A stretch of 64,000 nt of DNA from the NCBI GenBank assembly GCA_903823115.1, contig CAIJRN010000026.1:1-64000 (forward strand), read 5' to 3'. Under the pieces are notes generated by a model, which did no database searches, was not told where the DNA came from, and worked only from the letters and a program-made list of their open reading frames with translations. The DNA is from an uncultured cyanobacterium. Its GTDB lineage: Bacteria > Cyanobacteriota > Cyanobacteriia > PCC-6307 > Cyanobiaceae. The position numbers and the translations under genes are program-made. Below are positions 41,669 through 50,219 of this stretch, in pieces (the first letter of the stretch is position 1; every line of letters starts with the position of its first letter).

Positions 41669-44452
41669 ATGACTTCTTTCGCTCAGTTAGTCATAAAGCA
41701 AAGCCCATGGTTTTTTCAAGGATTGCTGTTGTTGGGCATCTTTCTTCCCTTCATCATAGCGGGTGCTCTGACGGGCCTGGTCCTGCTTGGTCTGGCCGTC
41801 GGACAATGGAGTTTCTTGGGATGGATTGCATTTCTGCCTTTGATTTATCTGCTTTGGCTTGTCATTTTGATGGGTGTCTTTATTCTGCTCTCTGGGATTG
41901 CTAGGACTTTTTATCGAAAACCGCGACGGGAGGAGTTTGCCTATGGCGCTATGTCGATATCGATGATCCTTTGCGTTTACCACTATCGAATTTGTGCCAC
42001 TCTTGATGCCATGCCCATGGTCTCATGGCTGCTATCGGATTCCTCTTTTTTCCGTTGGTTGTTTTTCCGTTCTTATTCTACGCATTGCCGTATCCCTTTG
42101 ACGGGAAATTCAGTTAACGGCGCTATTCAGGACCCTGACATCACGACAATCGGTCCCAATGTGATGATTGGCGGTGCTTCTCGTCTGATTGCACATTCAT
42201 TTACGGCTTCCAGTCACGGGCGTGTCATCTACCAGTCAGCTCCGATCACCATCGCTCGTGGTGTCACGATTGCCGGCAATACATTGATTGAATTGGGTGT
42301 CACGATCGAGGCCGATGCCCTGGTTGAGCCCTTCAGTCGCGTGGTTGCCTTCACGAGGATTCCCGCCGGTGAAGTCTGGGGAGGAGTGCCGGCCGTGTTC
42401 CTGAGACGGCGGGATGGACTGCAGCGCCTTGACGAGGTTCCCGCTCCTCCGGCGCTCAATCGGCCTGAGCTGCTGGACCTGGTGGCCACGGCCCTGGGGC
42501 TGCCCCGCCAACGCATCAACGCAGCCAGTGGCAGTCACAACTGTGACGACTGGGACTCCCTGGGGCGGATGGCGATCGCTGCCGCCCTGGAGGCGCGCCA
42601 CGGTATCCGTCTCAACTCGAGCCAGATCTTCAGCCTTGACAGTGTTGCGGCGCTGGCGCGGCATGTCGATGCGGCCGCTGAGGGTTCACCGGCCCCGCCA
42701 AAGCCATCGCCGTTGCCCCGCGATCCGGAGCTGCTGCCCTTGTTGGATGGTCTCCAGGTCACACGCCAGCTGCTTGACCGTGCCGAGGGGTTCGAGCAGC
42801 CATCTGGCCCCGAGCTGCGCGTGGTTGTGGCTGCCAGTTTTGTGGCGGAGCCGCTGGCCCAGAGCCTGCGCTTGTGGAGCCAGGCCTTCGGTATGGCGAT
42901 CGAGTCTGATTTCGCCGGTTTCAATCAGATTGTGGCCACTCTGCTTGATCGCCAGGGCCTTTTCCACCGCAACCGCGCCGGACTGAATCTGGTGTTGTGT
43001 CGCCCAGAAGATCTCTGCACCCCCCGGGATCCCGATGGCCGTATCGCCGCTGATCTGATCCTGGATGCCGCCGCCAGCTTCGCCTCCTCAGGTGGCTCGT
43101 TGCTGATCGCCGATCTGCCGCCCGTGGTCTCTGCTTATTTCCAGGGAGATCGGGCTGCCGTACCCGCGCTTCAGGCCCACTGGGCCCAGCGTCTGCAGGC
43201 CATTCCCGGAATTCGTGGTTTCGATTTTTCCGGCCTGATCGGCCGCTTCGGCAGCGATCAGGCCGGCGATGCTGAGATGGAGCAGATTGCCTCCACTCCC
43301 TACTGCAACGCCATCTATGGGTTGTTGGGTCGGGACCTGGCCCGGGAGGTGCGGCGCCGCAGACTGCCGGCCAAGAAGGTGATTGCCCTTGATGGTGATG
43401 GCACGCTCTGGGGTGGCGTCTTGGGAGAGGATGGGCCGGAGGGAGTGCAGCCAGGCGGAGTTTTTGCCCTGTTCCAGAAGAGGTTGCGCCAGCTGCGTGA
43501 GCAGGGAATCTTGCTGGCCTTGGTCAGCAAGAATGAGCCGGAAGATGTCTGGAATCTGTTGCGACACCATCCCGAATGTGAACTGCGTCCCGATGATTTT
43601 GTGTCTAGTCGCATTGGTTGGGGTGACAAATCTGAGAGCCTGCGCCAGCTCGCTGCCGAGCTCAATCTTGGTCTCGACTCTTTTGTCTTTGTTGATGATA
43701 ATCCTGTTGAACGAGCTGCGGTGGAGGCCCGTTGTCCTGGGGTCACTGTGCTGCCCTTGCCTTCGAACCCAGCTGACTATCTGCCCCAATTGAATCGCCT
43801 GTGGTGCTTTGACGGTGCAGGTAGCAGCAACGAAGATCTGCAGCGCATGTCGATGTTGGAGCACGAACGGGTGCGGCGGGCTGGACTTGAGCAGAGTGAT
43901 GATCTGGCCAGCTATCTTCAGTCGTTGGAGCTGGAAGTGTGCTTTCGGCCTGCCGAAGCGGCTGATGTCCCCAGGCTGGCCCAACTCACGCAGAAGACCA
44001 ACCAGTTCAATCTCTCCTTGCTGCGGCGCAGTGAGGAAGAAATCCGCCATCTTGCTGCCACGGAGGCCAGCCTCTGGGTGGCGTCTGTCGAGGATCGTTT
44101 TGGTAGCTATGGCCTCGTGGGTGCCGTGATTCTCTGTCCCTATTCGCTCGACGGCTCAGCCGCCGCCAGACTGGACACCTTCCTGCTCAGTTGCCGTGCC
44201 CTCGGTCGGGGTGTTGAGGAGGCGATTGTGCATGGGATCGCCTCTGCCGCCCAGGACCAGGGCTTGAAGTATCTCTGTGCACCCTATGTGGAGGCTCCGC
44301 GCAATCGCCCTGCCCTGGATTTCTTTCGGCGCCAGGGTTGGTCGGAACAGAGCGGGGAATTCCAGCTGGCGCTCACGACTCTCCCGCCCCTGCCCAAGCA
44401 CGTGAGCCTGCGGCTCGGGGCCACCCACCGCCCCCTGTTCAGTCAGGGCTGA
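41669..44452 (+). CDS. multidomain FkbH-like protein: membrane segment, beta-helix acyltransferase, ACP, HAD-IIIC, GNAT-like
   Basis: A 927-residue fusion from the ATG at 41669 (an in-frame TTG is 6 bp upstream). Residues about 10-85 hold two long hydrophobic segments. Residues about 160-243 show hexapeptide repeats (ITIARGVTIAGNTLIELGVTI, then GEVWGGVPAVFL), as in left-handed beta-helix acyltransferases at the C end of Pls-type synthetases. Residues about 265-337 form an ACP with DDWDSLG (Ser297). Residues about 365-760 are FkbH: an N-terminal VVAASFVAEPL region, then HAD motif DGDGT (Asp575, Asp577, Thr579) with LVSKNEPEDV and VFVDDNPVER. Residues about 760-927 resemble the acetyltransferase-like FkbH tail. 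FkbH proteins move the 3-phosphoglyceryl group of 1,3-bisphosphoglycerate to an ACP and remove the phosphate. Glyceryl-ACP formation in cis on Ser297 is my inference. Confidence 0.88.
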   Translation: MTSFAQLVIKQSPWFFQGLLLLGIFLPFIIAGALTGLVLLGLAVGQWSFLGWIAFLPLIYLLWLVILMGVFILLSGIARTFYRKPRREEFAYGAMSISMILCVYHYRICATLDAMPMVSWLLSDSSFFRWLFFRSYSTHCRIPLTGNSVNGAIQDPDITTIGPNVMIGGASRLIAHSFTASSHGRVIYQSAPITIARGVTIAGNTLIELGVTIEADALVEPFSRVVAFTRIPAGEVWGGVPAVFLRRRDGLQRLDEVPAPPALNRPELLDLVATALGLPRQRINAASGSHNCDDWDSLGRMAIAAALEARHGIRLNSSQIFSLDSVAALARHVDAAAEGSPAPPKPSPLPRDPELLPLLDGLQVTRQLLDRAEGFEQPSGPELRVVVAASFVAEPLAQSLRLWSQAFGMAIESDFAGFNQIVATLLDRQGLFHRNRAGLNLVLCRPEDLCTPRDPDGRIAADLILDAAASFASSGGSLLIADLPPVVSAYFQGDRAAVPALQAHWAQRLQAIPGIRGFDFSGLIGRFGSDQAGDAEMEQIASTPYCNAIYGLLGRDLAREVRRRRLPAKKVIALDGDGTLWGGVLGEDGPEGVQPGGVFALFQKRLRQLREQGILLALVSKNEPEDVWNLLRHHPECELRPDDFVSSRIGWGDKSESLRQLAAELNLGLDSFVFVDDNPVERAAVEARCPGVTVLPLPSNPADYLPQLNRLWCFDGAGSSNEDLQRMSMLEHERVRRAGLEQSDDLASYLQSLELEVCFRPAEAADVPRLAQLTQKTNQFNLSLLRRSEEEIRHLAATEASLWVASVEDRFGSYGLVGAVILCPYSLDGSAAARLDTFLLSCRALGRGVEEAIVHGIASAAQDQGLKYLCAPYVEAPRNRPALDFFRRQGWSEQSGEFQLALTTLPPLPKHVSLRLGATHRPLFSQG

Positions 44453-44543
44453 TCGTCAACGCTGACGCCTGATCCTTGCTGTCGCAATGGGCATCCCTGC
44501 GCCCGGCCGCTGGTTGGATGGAGCCCCTCTCCGTTCGGAGCCG

Positions 44544-45434
44544 ATGGCGCCTTCGCTCTCCTTTACCCCTGCGCTCAGGCTCCAGTTGGCCAGCTGGTTG
44601 GAGGAGGACCTGGGCCGTGGCGATCTCAGTGCCCCTGCCCTGATGGGTCAGTGGGGCCGGGCCGGTTGGATCGCTCGCCGCGATGGGGTGTTCTGCGGTG
44701 GGGTGCTGGTGGAGCCCCTGCTGCTGCAGCTGGATTCGCGTTGCCAGGTGGCGCCGCTGGTGGACGAGGGCGAGCCGGTGCGGGCGGGGCAGCGCCTGCT
44801 GGAGCTGGAAGGCCCGGCGACGGCCCTGGTGGCGGCGGAGCGCACGGCTCTGAATCTGGCCATGCGGCTTTCGGGGATCGCCACCGCCACCGCCGAGCTG
44901 GTGGCGCTGCTGGCAGGCAGTGGTGTGCGCCTGGCCGACACCCGCAAGACCACACCGGGCCTGCGGGTGCTGGAGAAGTACGCCGTGCGCTGCGGCGGTG
45001 GCCTCAACCATCGCCTCGGGCTGGACGATGCGGCCATGCTCAAGGAGAACCACCTGGCCTGGGGCGGTGGCGTGGCGGCGGCCGTGGCGGCGGTGCGGGC
45101 CAATGCCCCCTGGCCGGCGCGCTTGATCGTCGAGGCCGAAACGGAGGCCGAGGCCCGGGCGGCCCTGGCGGCCGGTGCTGATGCGGTGTTGCTGGATGGC
45201 TTCGGGCCGGCGGCCCTCGGGGCGCTCGTGCCTGTGCTGCGGGTGCTGGCGGTTGAGCGGGGACAGCCGGTGCTGCTGGAGGCCTCGGGGGTGGAGCCCA
45301 GCCAGCTGGCCGCCTATGCCAGCAGTGGTATTGACCTGATTTCCAGCAGTGCCCCGGTCACGCGCAGCCCCTGGCTGGACATCAGCATGCGCTTTGAGCC
45401 GATGGATGGGCGTGGTGATGGGTTGAGCGCCTGA
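44544..45434 (+). CDS. nadC: nicotinate-nucleotide diphosphorylase (carboxylating), NadC
   Basis: About 296 residues from the ATG at 44544, with a GGAG-like ribosome site just before it; an ATG at 44487 would add 19 residues without similarity. NadC converts quinolinate and PRPP to nicotinate mononucleotide in de novo NAD synthesis. Family signatures are LEEDLGRGDLSAPAL at the N terminus, AERTALNLAMRLSGIATAT (about 99), ADTRKTTPGLRVLEKYAVRCGGG (split, about 132-155), KENHLAWGGG, VEAETEAEARAAL, DAVLLDGFGP and LLEASGV. All are intact. It stands between the FkbH fusion and the grr locus and is not functionally tied to either. Confidence 0.95.
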   Translation: MAPSLSFTPALRLQLASWLEEDLGRGDLSAPALMGQWGRAGWIARRDGVFCGGVLVEPLLLQLDSRCQVAPLVDEGEPVRAGQRLLELEGPATALVAAERTALNLAMRLSGIATATAELVALLAGSGVRLADTRKTTPGLRVLEKYAVRCGGGLNHRLGLDDAAMLKENHLAWGGGVAAAVAAVRANAPWPARLIVEAETEAEARAALAAGADAVLLDGFGPAALGALVPVLRVLAVERGQPVLLEASGVEPSQLAAYASSGIDLISSSAPVTRSPWLDISMRFEPMDGRGDGLSA

Positions 45435-45547
45435 AGCAGACCTGAATCAGGATTCTGTGACGAATCGCTCTGACTGCCGCTGAGGTTTGGAAAGCCACTG
45501 CGCTCCTTGCCAAGATGAAAGCTCTATCTGCCGCGAGCTGATTTTCC

Positions 45548-46489
45548 GTGCCGCGAAACCCCGTGTCCCGCCTTCTCCCGGCCACCCTCAGCCTGCTGGC
45601 TGCCCTGGCGCCGATGGCCCAGGCCCGCGCTGAGAGCGTGGTCGATCGGGTGGCCCGCACTGGTGAACTGGTGCTCGTGGGCATCCCTGGAGACGCCCCC
45701 CTGTTGAGCCTCAACGCCAAAGGGGAACCCCAGGGTTATGCCGTGACGGTCGCCGAGCAGATCCGGGCCGAGCTGAGTGTCGCTGTGGGGCGACCGGTGA
45801 AGCTGCGCTTTGAGGCCGTCCAGGATCCTCTCGCCTTGGGGCAGAGCATGCTGACGGGCAAGGCCGATCTGGCCTGTGGCATTCCCTTCACCTGGGAACG
45901 GGACGCCCAGCTGGATTACTCCCTGCCGATCGCCCTCTCAGGGCTGCGGCTCCTGGCTCCGACAGGTCGCTTTGATGGCTCACCGGCCGGCTTGAGCGGT
46001 CATCGCATCGGCGTGCTGGCCGACTCCCTGGCGGCCACCGAGCTCCAGGGCATGCAGCCGGCCGCCATCGCCGTGCCCTTCCCCAGCCTGGCAGCGGCTT
46101 TGGCGGCCCTGTCGGCCGGCAAGGTGGAGGGTGTGATCGGCGACAGTCTGCTGTTGATCAGCCAGGCCCGCGCCAAGGGAGTCACCGGTCTGACCCTGAC
46201 CCCGGAGGAGCCCTATGAGCGCTATTCGGTGGCCTGCCTGGTGCCTGAGAACGACTCTGCCTTCCGAAACCTGGTGAATCTGGCCATTGCCCGCCTGCTG
46301 CAGGGCTATCTCGATGGCCAGCCGCAGTCCGTGGCGGCGATTGATCGCTGGGTCGGGCCCGGCAGCACCGTGAATCTCCCGCCCGACCGGATCCGCACCT
46401 ACTTCCAGACGGTGCTGCTCGGGGTGGAGGCGATCCGTCCCCTGCCGTCAGCCCCCGCCCAGGCCGGTAACACCCGTCAGGGAACCTGA
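45548..46489 (+). CDS. grrP: GrrP-type orphan extracellular solute-binding-like protein
   Basis: A 313-residue periplasmic binding protein-like (SBP_bac_3) product, starting at the GTG at 45548 with a cleavable signal peptide (LLPATLSLLAALAPMAQARA). The mature part shows VARTGELVLVGIPGDAPLLS, YAVTVAEQIRAEL, DLACGIPFTWERDAQLDYSLP and KVEGVIGDSLLL, as in amino-acid binding proteins. No permease or ATPase is encoded beside it. Its place directly before grrA and grrM identifies it as the conserved partner protein of this rSAM-modified peptide system (known as GrrP). Its ligand and job are unknown; binding the modified peptide is possible. Confidence 0.85.
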   Translation: MPRNPVSRLLPATLSLLAALAPMAQARAESVVDRVARTGELVLVGIPGDAPLLSLNAKGEPQGYAVTVAEQIRAELSVAVGRPVKLRFEAVQDPLALGQSMLTGKADLACGIPFTWERDAQLDYSLPIALSGLRLLAPTGRFDGSPAGLSGHRIGVLADSLAATELQGMQPAAIAVPFPSLAAALAALSAGKVEGVIGDSLLLISQARAKGVTGLTLTPEEPYERYSVACLVPENDSAFRNLVNLAIARLLQGYLDGQPQSVAAIDRWVGPGSTVNLPPDRIRTYFQTVLLGVEAIRPLPSAPAQAGNTRQGT

Positions 46490-46547
46490 ATCCCCCGCTG
46501 ACGTTCGTTCTTTCCTGCTTTCTTCCCACCGTTCCCGCCCTGCTCCA

Positions 46548-46964
46548 ATGGCGTTCCTCTCCCGTTCCCGCCTGTTCGGCATCCTGCTGATCGTGGCCTC
46601 CCTGCCGATGGATCCCGGCATGGCCCTAGCCACCGGCATGGTCCGTGTCGATGGACCGAGCGGCGAGCCCGCTGCGGGCAGCGTTGAAGCCCGGCTGCGC
46701 CGGATTGCCGAGGCCGTTCGTGAACAGGAAGGGGCCGACGAATCTGCTGCCGCTAGTGCCTTGGGTTCTGATGCCCTGGCGGCTGTGTTCATCGGCCCGG
46801 GTGGTGTGGGCTGGGGTAATGGCGGCTTCCGCAATGGCGGCTTCGCCAATGGTGGTTTCTATAACGGCGGCTTCCGCAACGGCGGCTTCTACAACGGTGG
46901 CTTCCGCAACGGCGGCTTTGGTAACGGCGGTTTCCGCAATGGCGGCTTCCGCAACGCCTGGTAA
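46548..46964 (+). CDS. grrA: GrrA-type Gly-rich repeat precursor peptide for radical SAM cyclophane modification
   Basis: A 138-residue precursor starting at the ATG at 46548. A signal-like hydrophobic N terminus (LFGILLIVASLPMDPGMALA) is followed by a leader helix containing VEARLRRIAEAVREQE (about 45-60) and an Ala-rich linker. From residue about 90 the core is nine pentads of the form NGGFx (x = R, A, Y, R, Y, R, G, R, R), ending NAW. Such aromatic-x-Asn triads are the substrates of GrrM/OscB-type maturases, which bond the ring of the aromatic residue to the beta-carbon of the third residue and form three-residue cyclophanes. Nine candidate rings (FxN) are counted. grrM begins 5 bp after its stop. 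Confidence 0.9.
   Translation: MAFLSRSRLFGILLIVASLPMDPGMALATGMVRVDGPSGEPAAGSVEARLRRIAEAVREQEGADESAAASALGSDALAAVFIGPGGVGWGNGGFRNGGFANGGFYNGGFRNGGFYNGGFRNGGFGNGGFRNGGFRNAW
46815..46955 (+). repeat. 15 bp coding repeat of the grrA core
   Basis: A near-perfect repeat of the unit AATGGCGGCTTCCGC (variants at the last codon and in third positions), nine copies in frame, encoding NGGFx pentads. Third-position differences between copies show that the array is maintained at protein level and not just newly expanded. Confidence 0.9.
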
Positions 46965-46969
46965 ATCCC

Positions 46970-48118
46970 TTGCCCTCCCAGCCCTACGGGCCCGTGCGGC
47001 TGCTGGTGGTGCAGCCCACCCCCTTCTGCAACCTCGACTGCGACTACTGCTATCTGCCCAACCGGGACGATCGCAGCCGCTTGTCGCTGGAGATTCTGGA
47101 GGCAGCGGTGGAGCGGGTGCTGGAGAGCCCCTATCTGGACGGGCCGTTCACGTTGCTGTGGCACGCCGGTGAACCGCTTACCGTGCCGATCGCCTTCTAT
47201 GACGCCGCGACGGACTGCATCCGCCGGTTGCTGGCGCGTCATGGGCTCCCCCCCGAAACGATCGTGCAATCGCTGCAGACCAACGCCACCGTCATCGATG
47301 CGGCCTGGTGCGACTGCTTCATCCGCAACGACATCCACGTCGGGGTGTCGATGGATGGCCCCGCCTTTCTGCACGACGCCCACCGGCGCACCCGCACGGG
47401 CCTGGGCAGCCACGCCGCCAGCATGCGCGGCATCGACTGGCTGAACCGCCGCGGCATCCCGTTCCAGGTGATCTGTGTGCTCACCGCCGATGCACTCGAT
47501 CACGCCGATACCCTGTTCGACTTCTTCAGTGGCCACGGCATCAACACCGTCGGCTTCAACATGGAGGAGACCGAGGGGGAGAACGCCCAATCCACCCTCG
47601 AGCGCCCCGACGGTGAACGCCGCTACAAGGTGTTCCTGGAGCGCTTCTGGCAGCGCATGGCGGAGCGACCCGACCTGCTACGGCTGCGGGAGTTCGATGG
47701 CATCACCAGCCTGGCCTGCAGCGACGAGCGCCTGCAGCAGACCGACATGAACGCTCCGTTCGCGATCGTCAACGTCGACGCCCGTGGCAACGTCTCCACC
47801 TTCGATCCCGAGTTGCTGTCGGTGCAGACCGAGGCGTACGGCGACTTCAGTTTCGGCAACGTGCGCCACGACAGCCTGGAAGCCCTGGCCCGGAGCGAAA
47901 AGTTTCAGCGCGTGCTGGCGGAGATCAGCGCCGGTGTGGAGCGCTGCCGGCAGAGCTGCGCCTACTTCGGCCTCTGCGGCGGCGGTGCCGGCAGCAACAA
48001 ATACTGGGAGCACGGCACGTTTGACTGCAGCGTCACCCAGGCCTGCCGCTACCGCATCCAACTGGTGGCCGACGTGGTGCTCGACGGCATGGAGAAGCAG
48101 CTGGGGCTGGCGGTCTGA
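46970..48118 (+). CDS. grrM: GrrM-type radical SAM/SPASM peptide maturase (cyclophane-forming)
   Basis: A 382-residue radical SAM enzyme, start at the TTG at 46970 (MPSQPYGPVRL), 5 bp after grrA; a GTG 24 bp downstream is an alternative. The [4Fe-4S] motif is CNLDCDYC (Cys20, Cys24, Cys27). The barrel shows TLLWHAGEPL, QTNATVID, HVGVSMDGP and VICVLTADAL. A C-terminal SPASM-like domain has CRQSCAYFGLCGGG and later DCSVTQACR, giving the auxiliary cluster cysteines. Family knowledge assigns formation of aromatic-to-beta-carbon crosslinks in GrrA. Cytosolic modification before export through the signal peptide of GrrA is expected. Confidence 0.93.
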   Translation: MPSQPYGPVRLLVVQPTPFCNLDCDYCYLPNRDDRSRLSLEILEAAVERVLESPYLDGPFTLLWHAGEPLTVPIAFYDAATDCIRRLLARHGLPPETIVQSLQTNATVIDAAWCDCFIRNDIHVGVSMDGPAFLHDAHRRTRTGLGSHAASMRGIDWLNRRGIPFQVICVLTADALDHADTLFDFFSGHGINTVGFNMEETEGENAQSTLERPDGERRYKVFLERFWQRMAERPDLLRLREFDGITSLACSDERLQQTDMNAPFAIVNVDARGNVSTFDPELLSVQTEAYGDFSFGNVRHDSLEALARSEKFQRVLAEISAGVERCRQSCAYFGLCGGGAGSNKYWEHGTFDCSVTQACRYRIQLVADVVLDGMEKQLGLAV

Positions 48119-48298
48119 GCGGCTGCTGGCGGCCGTTGCCGTTGCCGACGCTCTCTCGTACAGCCGCGAGGCCACCGTCCCGGCGTTCCGGCGCTGGCGT
48201 TCGCGTGGGGGAACCCGGATGGCTGACGCGGCGCGAGGGGGGATGATCAGCACGGCGCCGGCCGATGCGGGCGCCGCGCCGGTTTGTTCCTGCCGCCC

Positions 48299-50125
48299 AT
48301 GCTTCGCTTCGCCCACGCCCTCGACACCCAGCTGCGCGCGGCCATGGAGCGGGCCTTCCCCGAGGCCGCTGCCGAGGCGATCGCCGCCGGCCGGCCGCTG
48401 GATCCCCAGCTGGCGCCGGCGAGCAAGCCCGAATTCGGCGACTTTCAGGCCAATGGCGCCCTCGCCCTGGCCAAGCCCCTCAAGCAGGCCCCCCGCCAGA
48501 TCGCCGCGGCGCTGCTGGCCGAGCTGGAGACCGATGCGGCCTTTGGCGCTCTCTGCCTGCCGCCCCAGATCGCCGGCCCCGGCTTCCTCAACCTCACCCT
48601 GCGGCCCGAGGTGCTGGCGGCCGAGCTGCGCAGGCGGCTGACGGATCCCCGGCTGGGGGTGCCCCTGGCGAGCGAGAGCGGTGCAGGCTCAGCAGTGGCG
48701 CCGGTGATCGTCGATTTCTCCAGCCCCAACATCGCCAAGGAGATGCACGTCGGCCATCTGCGCTCGACGATCATCGGCGATGCGTTGGCGCGGGTGCTGG
48801 AGTTCCGCGGCCATCCGGTGTTGCGGCTCAATCACGTCGGCGACTGGGGCACCCAGTTCGGCATGCTGATCACCCACCTCAAGCAGGTGGCCCCTGCGGC
48901 CCTCACCACGGCTGACGCGGTGGATCTGGGGGATCTGGTGGCCTTCTATCGCCAGGCCAAGCAGCGCTTCGATGCGGACGAGGCCTTCCAGACCACCTCT
49001 CGGGAGGAGGTGGTGAAGCTGCAGAGCGGTGATCCGGTGAGCCTCCGGGCCTGGGGGCTGCTCTGCGAGCAGTCGCGGCGGGAGTTCGAGCAGATTTATG
49101 GGCGCCTCGACATCCGTTTGCAGGAACGGGGCGAATCCTTCTACAACCCCTATCTCGAAGCGGTCGTCGCCGATCTCGAAGCCGCTGGCCTGCTGGTGGT
49201 GGATGCGGGAGCGAAGTGTGTGTTCCTTGAGGGGATGCAGGGCAAGGACGGCAATCCCCTGCCGCTGATCGTGCAGAAGAGCGACGGTGGCTTCAACTAC
49301 GCCACCACCGATCTGGCGGCGATTCGCTATCGCTTCGCCCCGCCCCCCGCCGGCGATGGCGCCCGCTGGGTGGTCTACGTCACCGATGCCGGCCAGGCCA
49401 ATCACTTCGCCGGGGTGTTCCAGGTGGCCCGTCGCGCCGGCTGGATTCCCGAGGGCGCCCGGTTGGAGCATGTGCCCTTCGGTCTGGTGCAGGGGGACGA
49501 CGGCAAGAAGCTGAAGACCCGCTCCGGAGACACGGTGCGGCTCAAGGATCTGCTCGATGAGGCGGTGGAGCGCTGCGAGGCCGATCTGCGCCGGCGCCTG
49601 GCGGAGGAGGGGCGCCAGGAGGACGAGGACTTCATCACTCAGGTGGCCACCACGGTGGGGCTGGCGGCGGTGAAGTACGCCGATCTCAGCACCAATCGCA
49701 TCACCAATTATCAGTTCAGCTTTGATCGCATGCTGGCGTTGCAGGGCAACACGGCCCCCTATCTGCTGTATGCAGTGGTGCGCATCGCCGGCATCGCCCG
49801 CAAGGGTGGTGATCTGGGGGGCGGCGCAGCAGCGGCCTTCCCCGATCTCCTGCAGTTCAGTGAGCCCCAGGAGTGGGCCCTGGTGCGCGAGTTGCTGAAG
49901 CTGGACACGCTGATCGCCGAGGTGGAGCAGGAATTGCTGCCCAATCGGCTCTGCGGTTATCTCTTTGAGCTCAGCCAGGTCTTCAACCGCTTCTACGACC
50001 AGGTGCCGGTGCTCAAGGCCGAACCGGCCGCCCGCGCCTCGCGCCTCGCCCTCTGCCGCCTCAGCGCTGACACCCTCAAACTGGGATTGGGCCTGCTGGG
50101 GATTGCCACGCTGGAGCGGATGTGA
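48299..50125 (+). CDS. argS: arginyl-tRNA synthetase
   Basis: A 608-residue class I synthetase from the ATG at 48299. The N-terminal additional domain (ADD1) includes [14 protein letters not shown]. The HIGH-type motif is [20 protein letters not shown] (HVGH, about 148), and the region [25 protein letters not shown] (split) precedes the [11 protein letters not shown] segment (seen as [11 protein letters not shown]). KMSK is replaced by [13 protein letters not shown], as is usual for ArgRS. The anticodon-binding DALR domain is at the end ([13 protein letters not shown] ... [20 protein letters not shown]). It ends ERM. Typical length. It follows grrM by 180 bp with no link in function. Confidence 0.96.
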   Translation: MLRFAHALDTQLRAAMERAFPEAAAEAIAAGRPLDPQLAPASKPEFGDFQANGALALAKPLKQAPRQIAAALLAELETDAAFGALCLPPQIAGPGFLNLTLRPEVLAAELRRRLTDPRLGVPLASESGAGSAVAPVIVDFSSPNIAKEMHVGHLRSTIIGDALARVLEFRGHPVLRLNHVGDWGTQFGMLITHLKQVAPAALTTADAVDLGDLVAFYRQAKQRFDADEAFQTTSREEVVKLQSGDPVSLRAWGLLCEQSRREFEQIYGRLDIRLQERGESFYNPYLEAVVADLEAAGLLVVDAGAKCVFLEGMQGKDGNPLPLIVQKSDGGFNYATTDLAAIRYRFAPPPAGDGARWVVYVTDAGQANHFAGVFQVARRAGWIPEGARLEHVPFGLVQGDDGKKLKTRSGDTVRLKDLLDEAVERCEADLRRRLAEEGRQEDEDFITQVATTVGLAAVKYADLSTNRITNYQFSFDRMLALQGNTAPYLLYAVVRIAGIARKGGDLGGGAAAAFPDLLQFSEPQEWALVRELLKLDTLIAEVEQELLPNRLCGYLFELSQVFNRFYDQVPVLKAEPAARASRLALCRLSADTLKLGLGLLGIATLERM

Positions 50126-50219
50126 GGGCCGTCCCGACGCCCTGGGCGCGGCTCAGCCGGCGGTCAGTGGGGCGCGGGGCCTTGTCTAGCCTGAGCCGAT
50201 CCGTTGTTCCGGGCCGGCC

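Noticed and set aside
41669..44452. FkbH as maker of a methoxymalonyl extender unit.
   Set aside because: The O-methyltransferase and the acyl-ACP dehydrogenases required for that pathway are not present in the window, so a glyceryl unit is the more economical reading.
46815..46955. Possible CRISPR or minisatellite array.
   Set aside because: The repeat is 15 bp without spacers and is an in-frame part of grrA; its period follows the codons.
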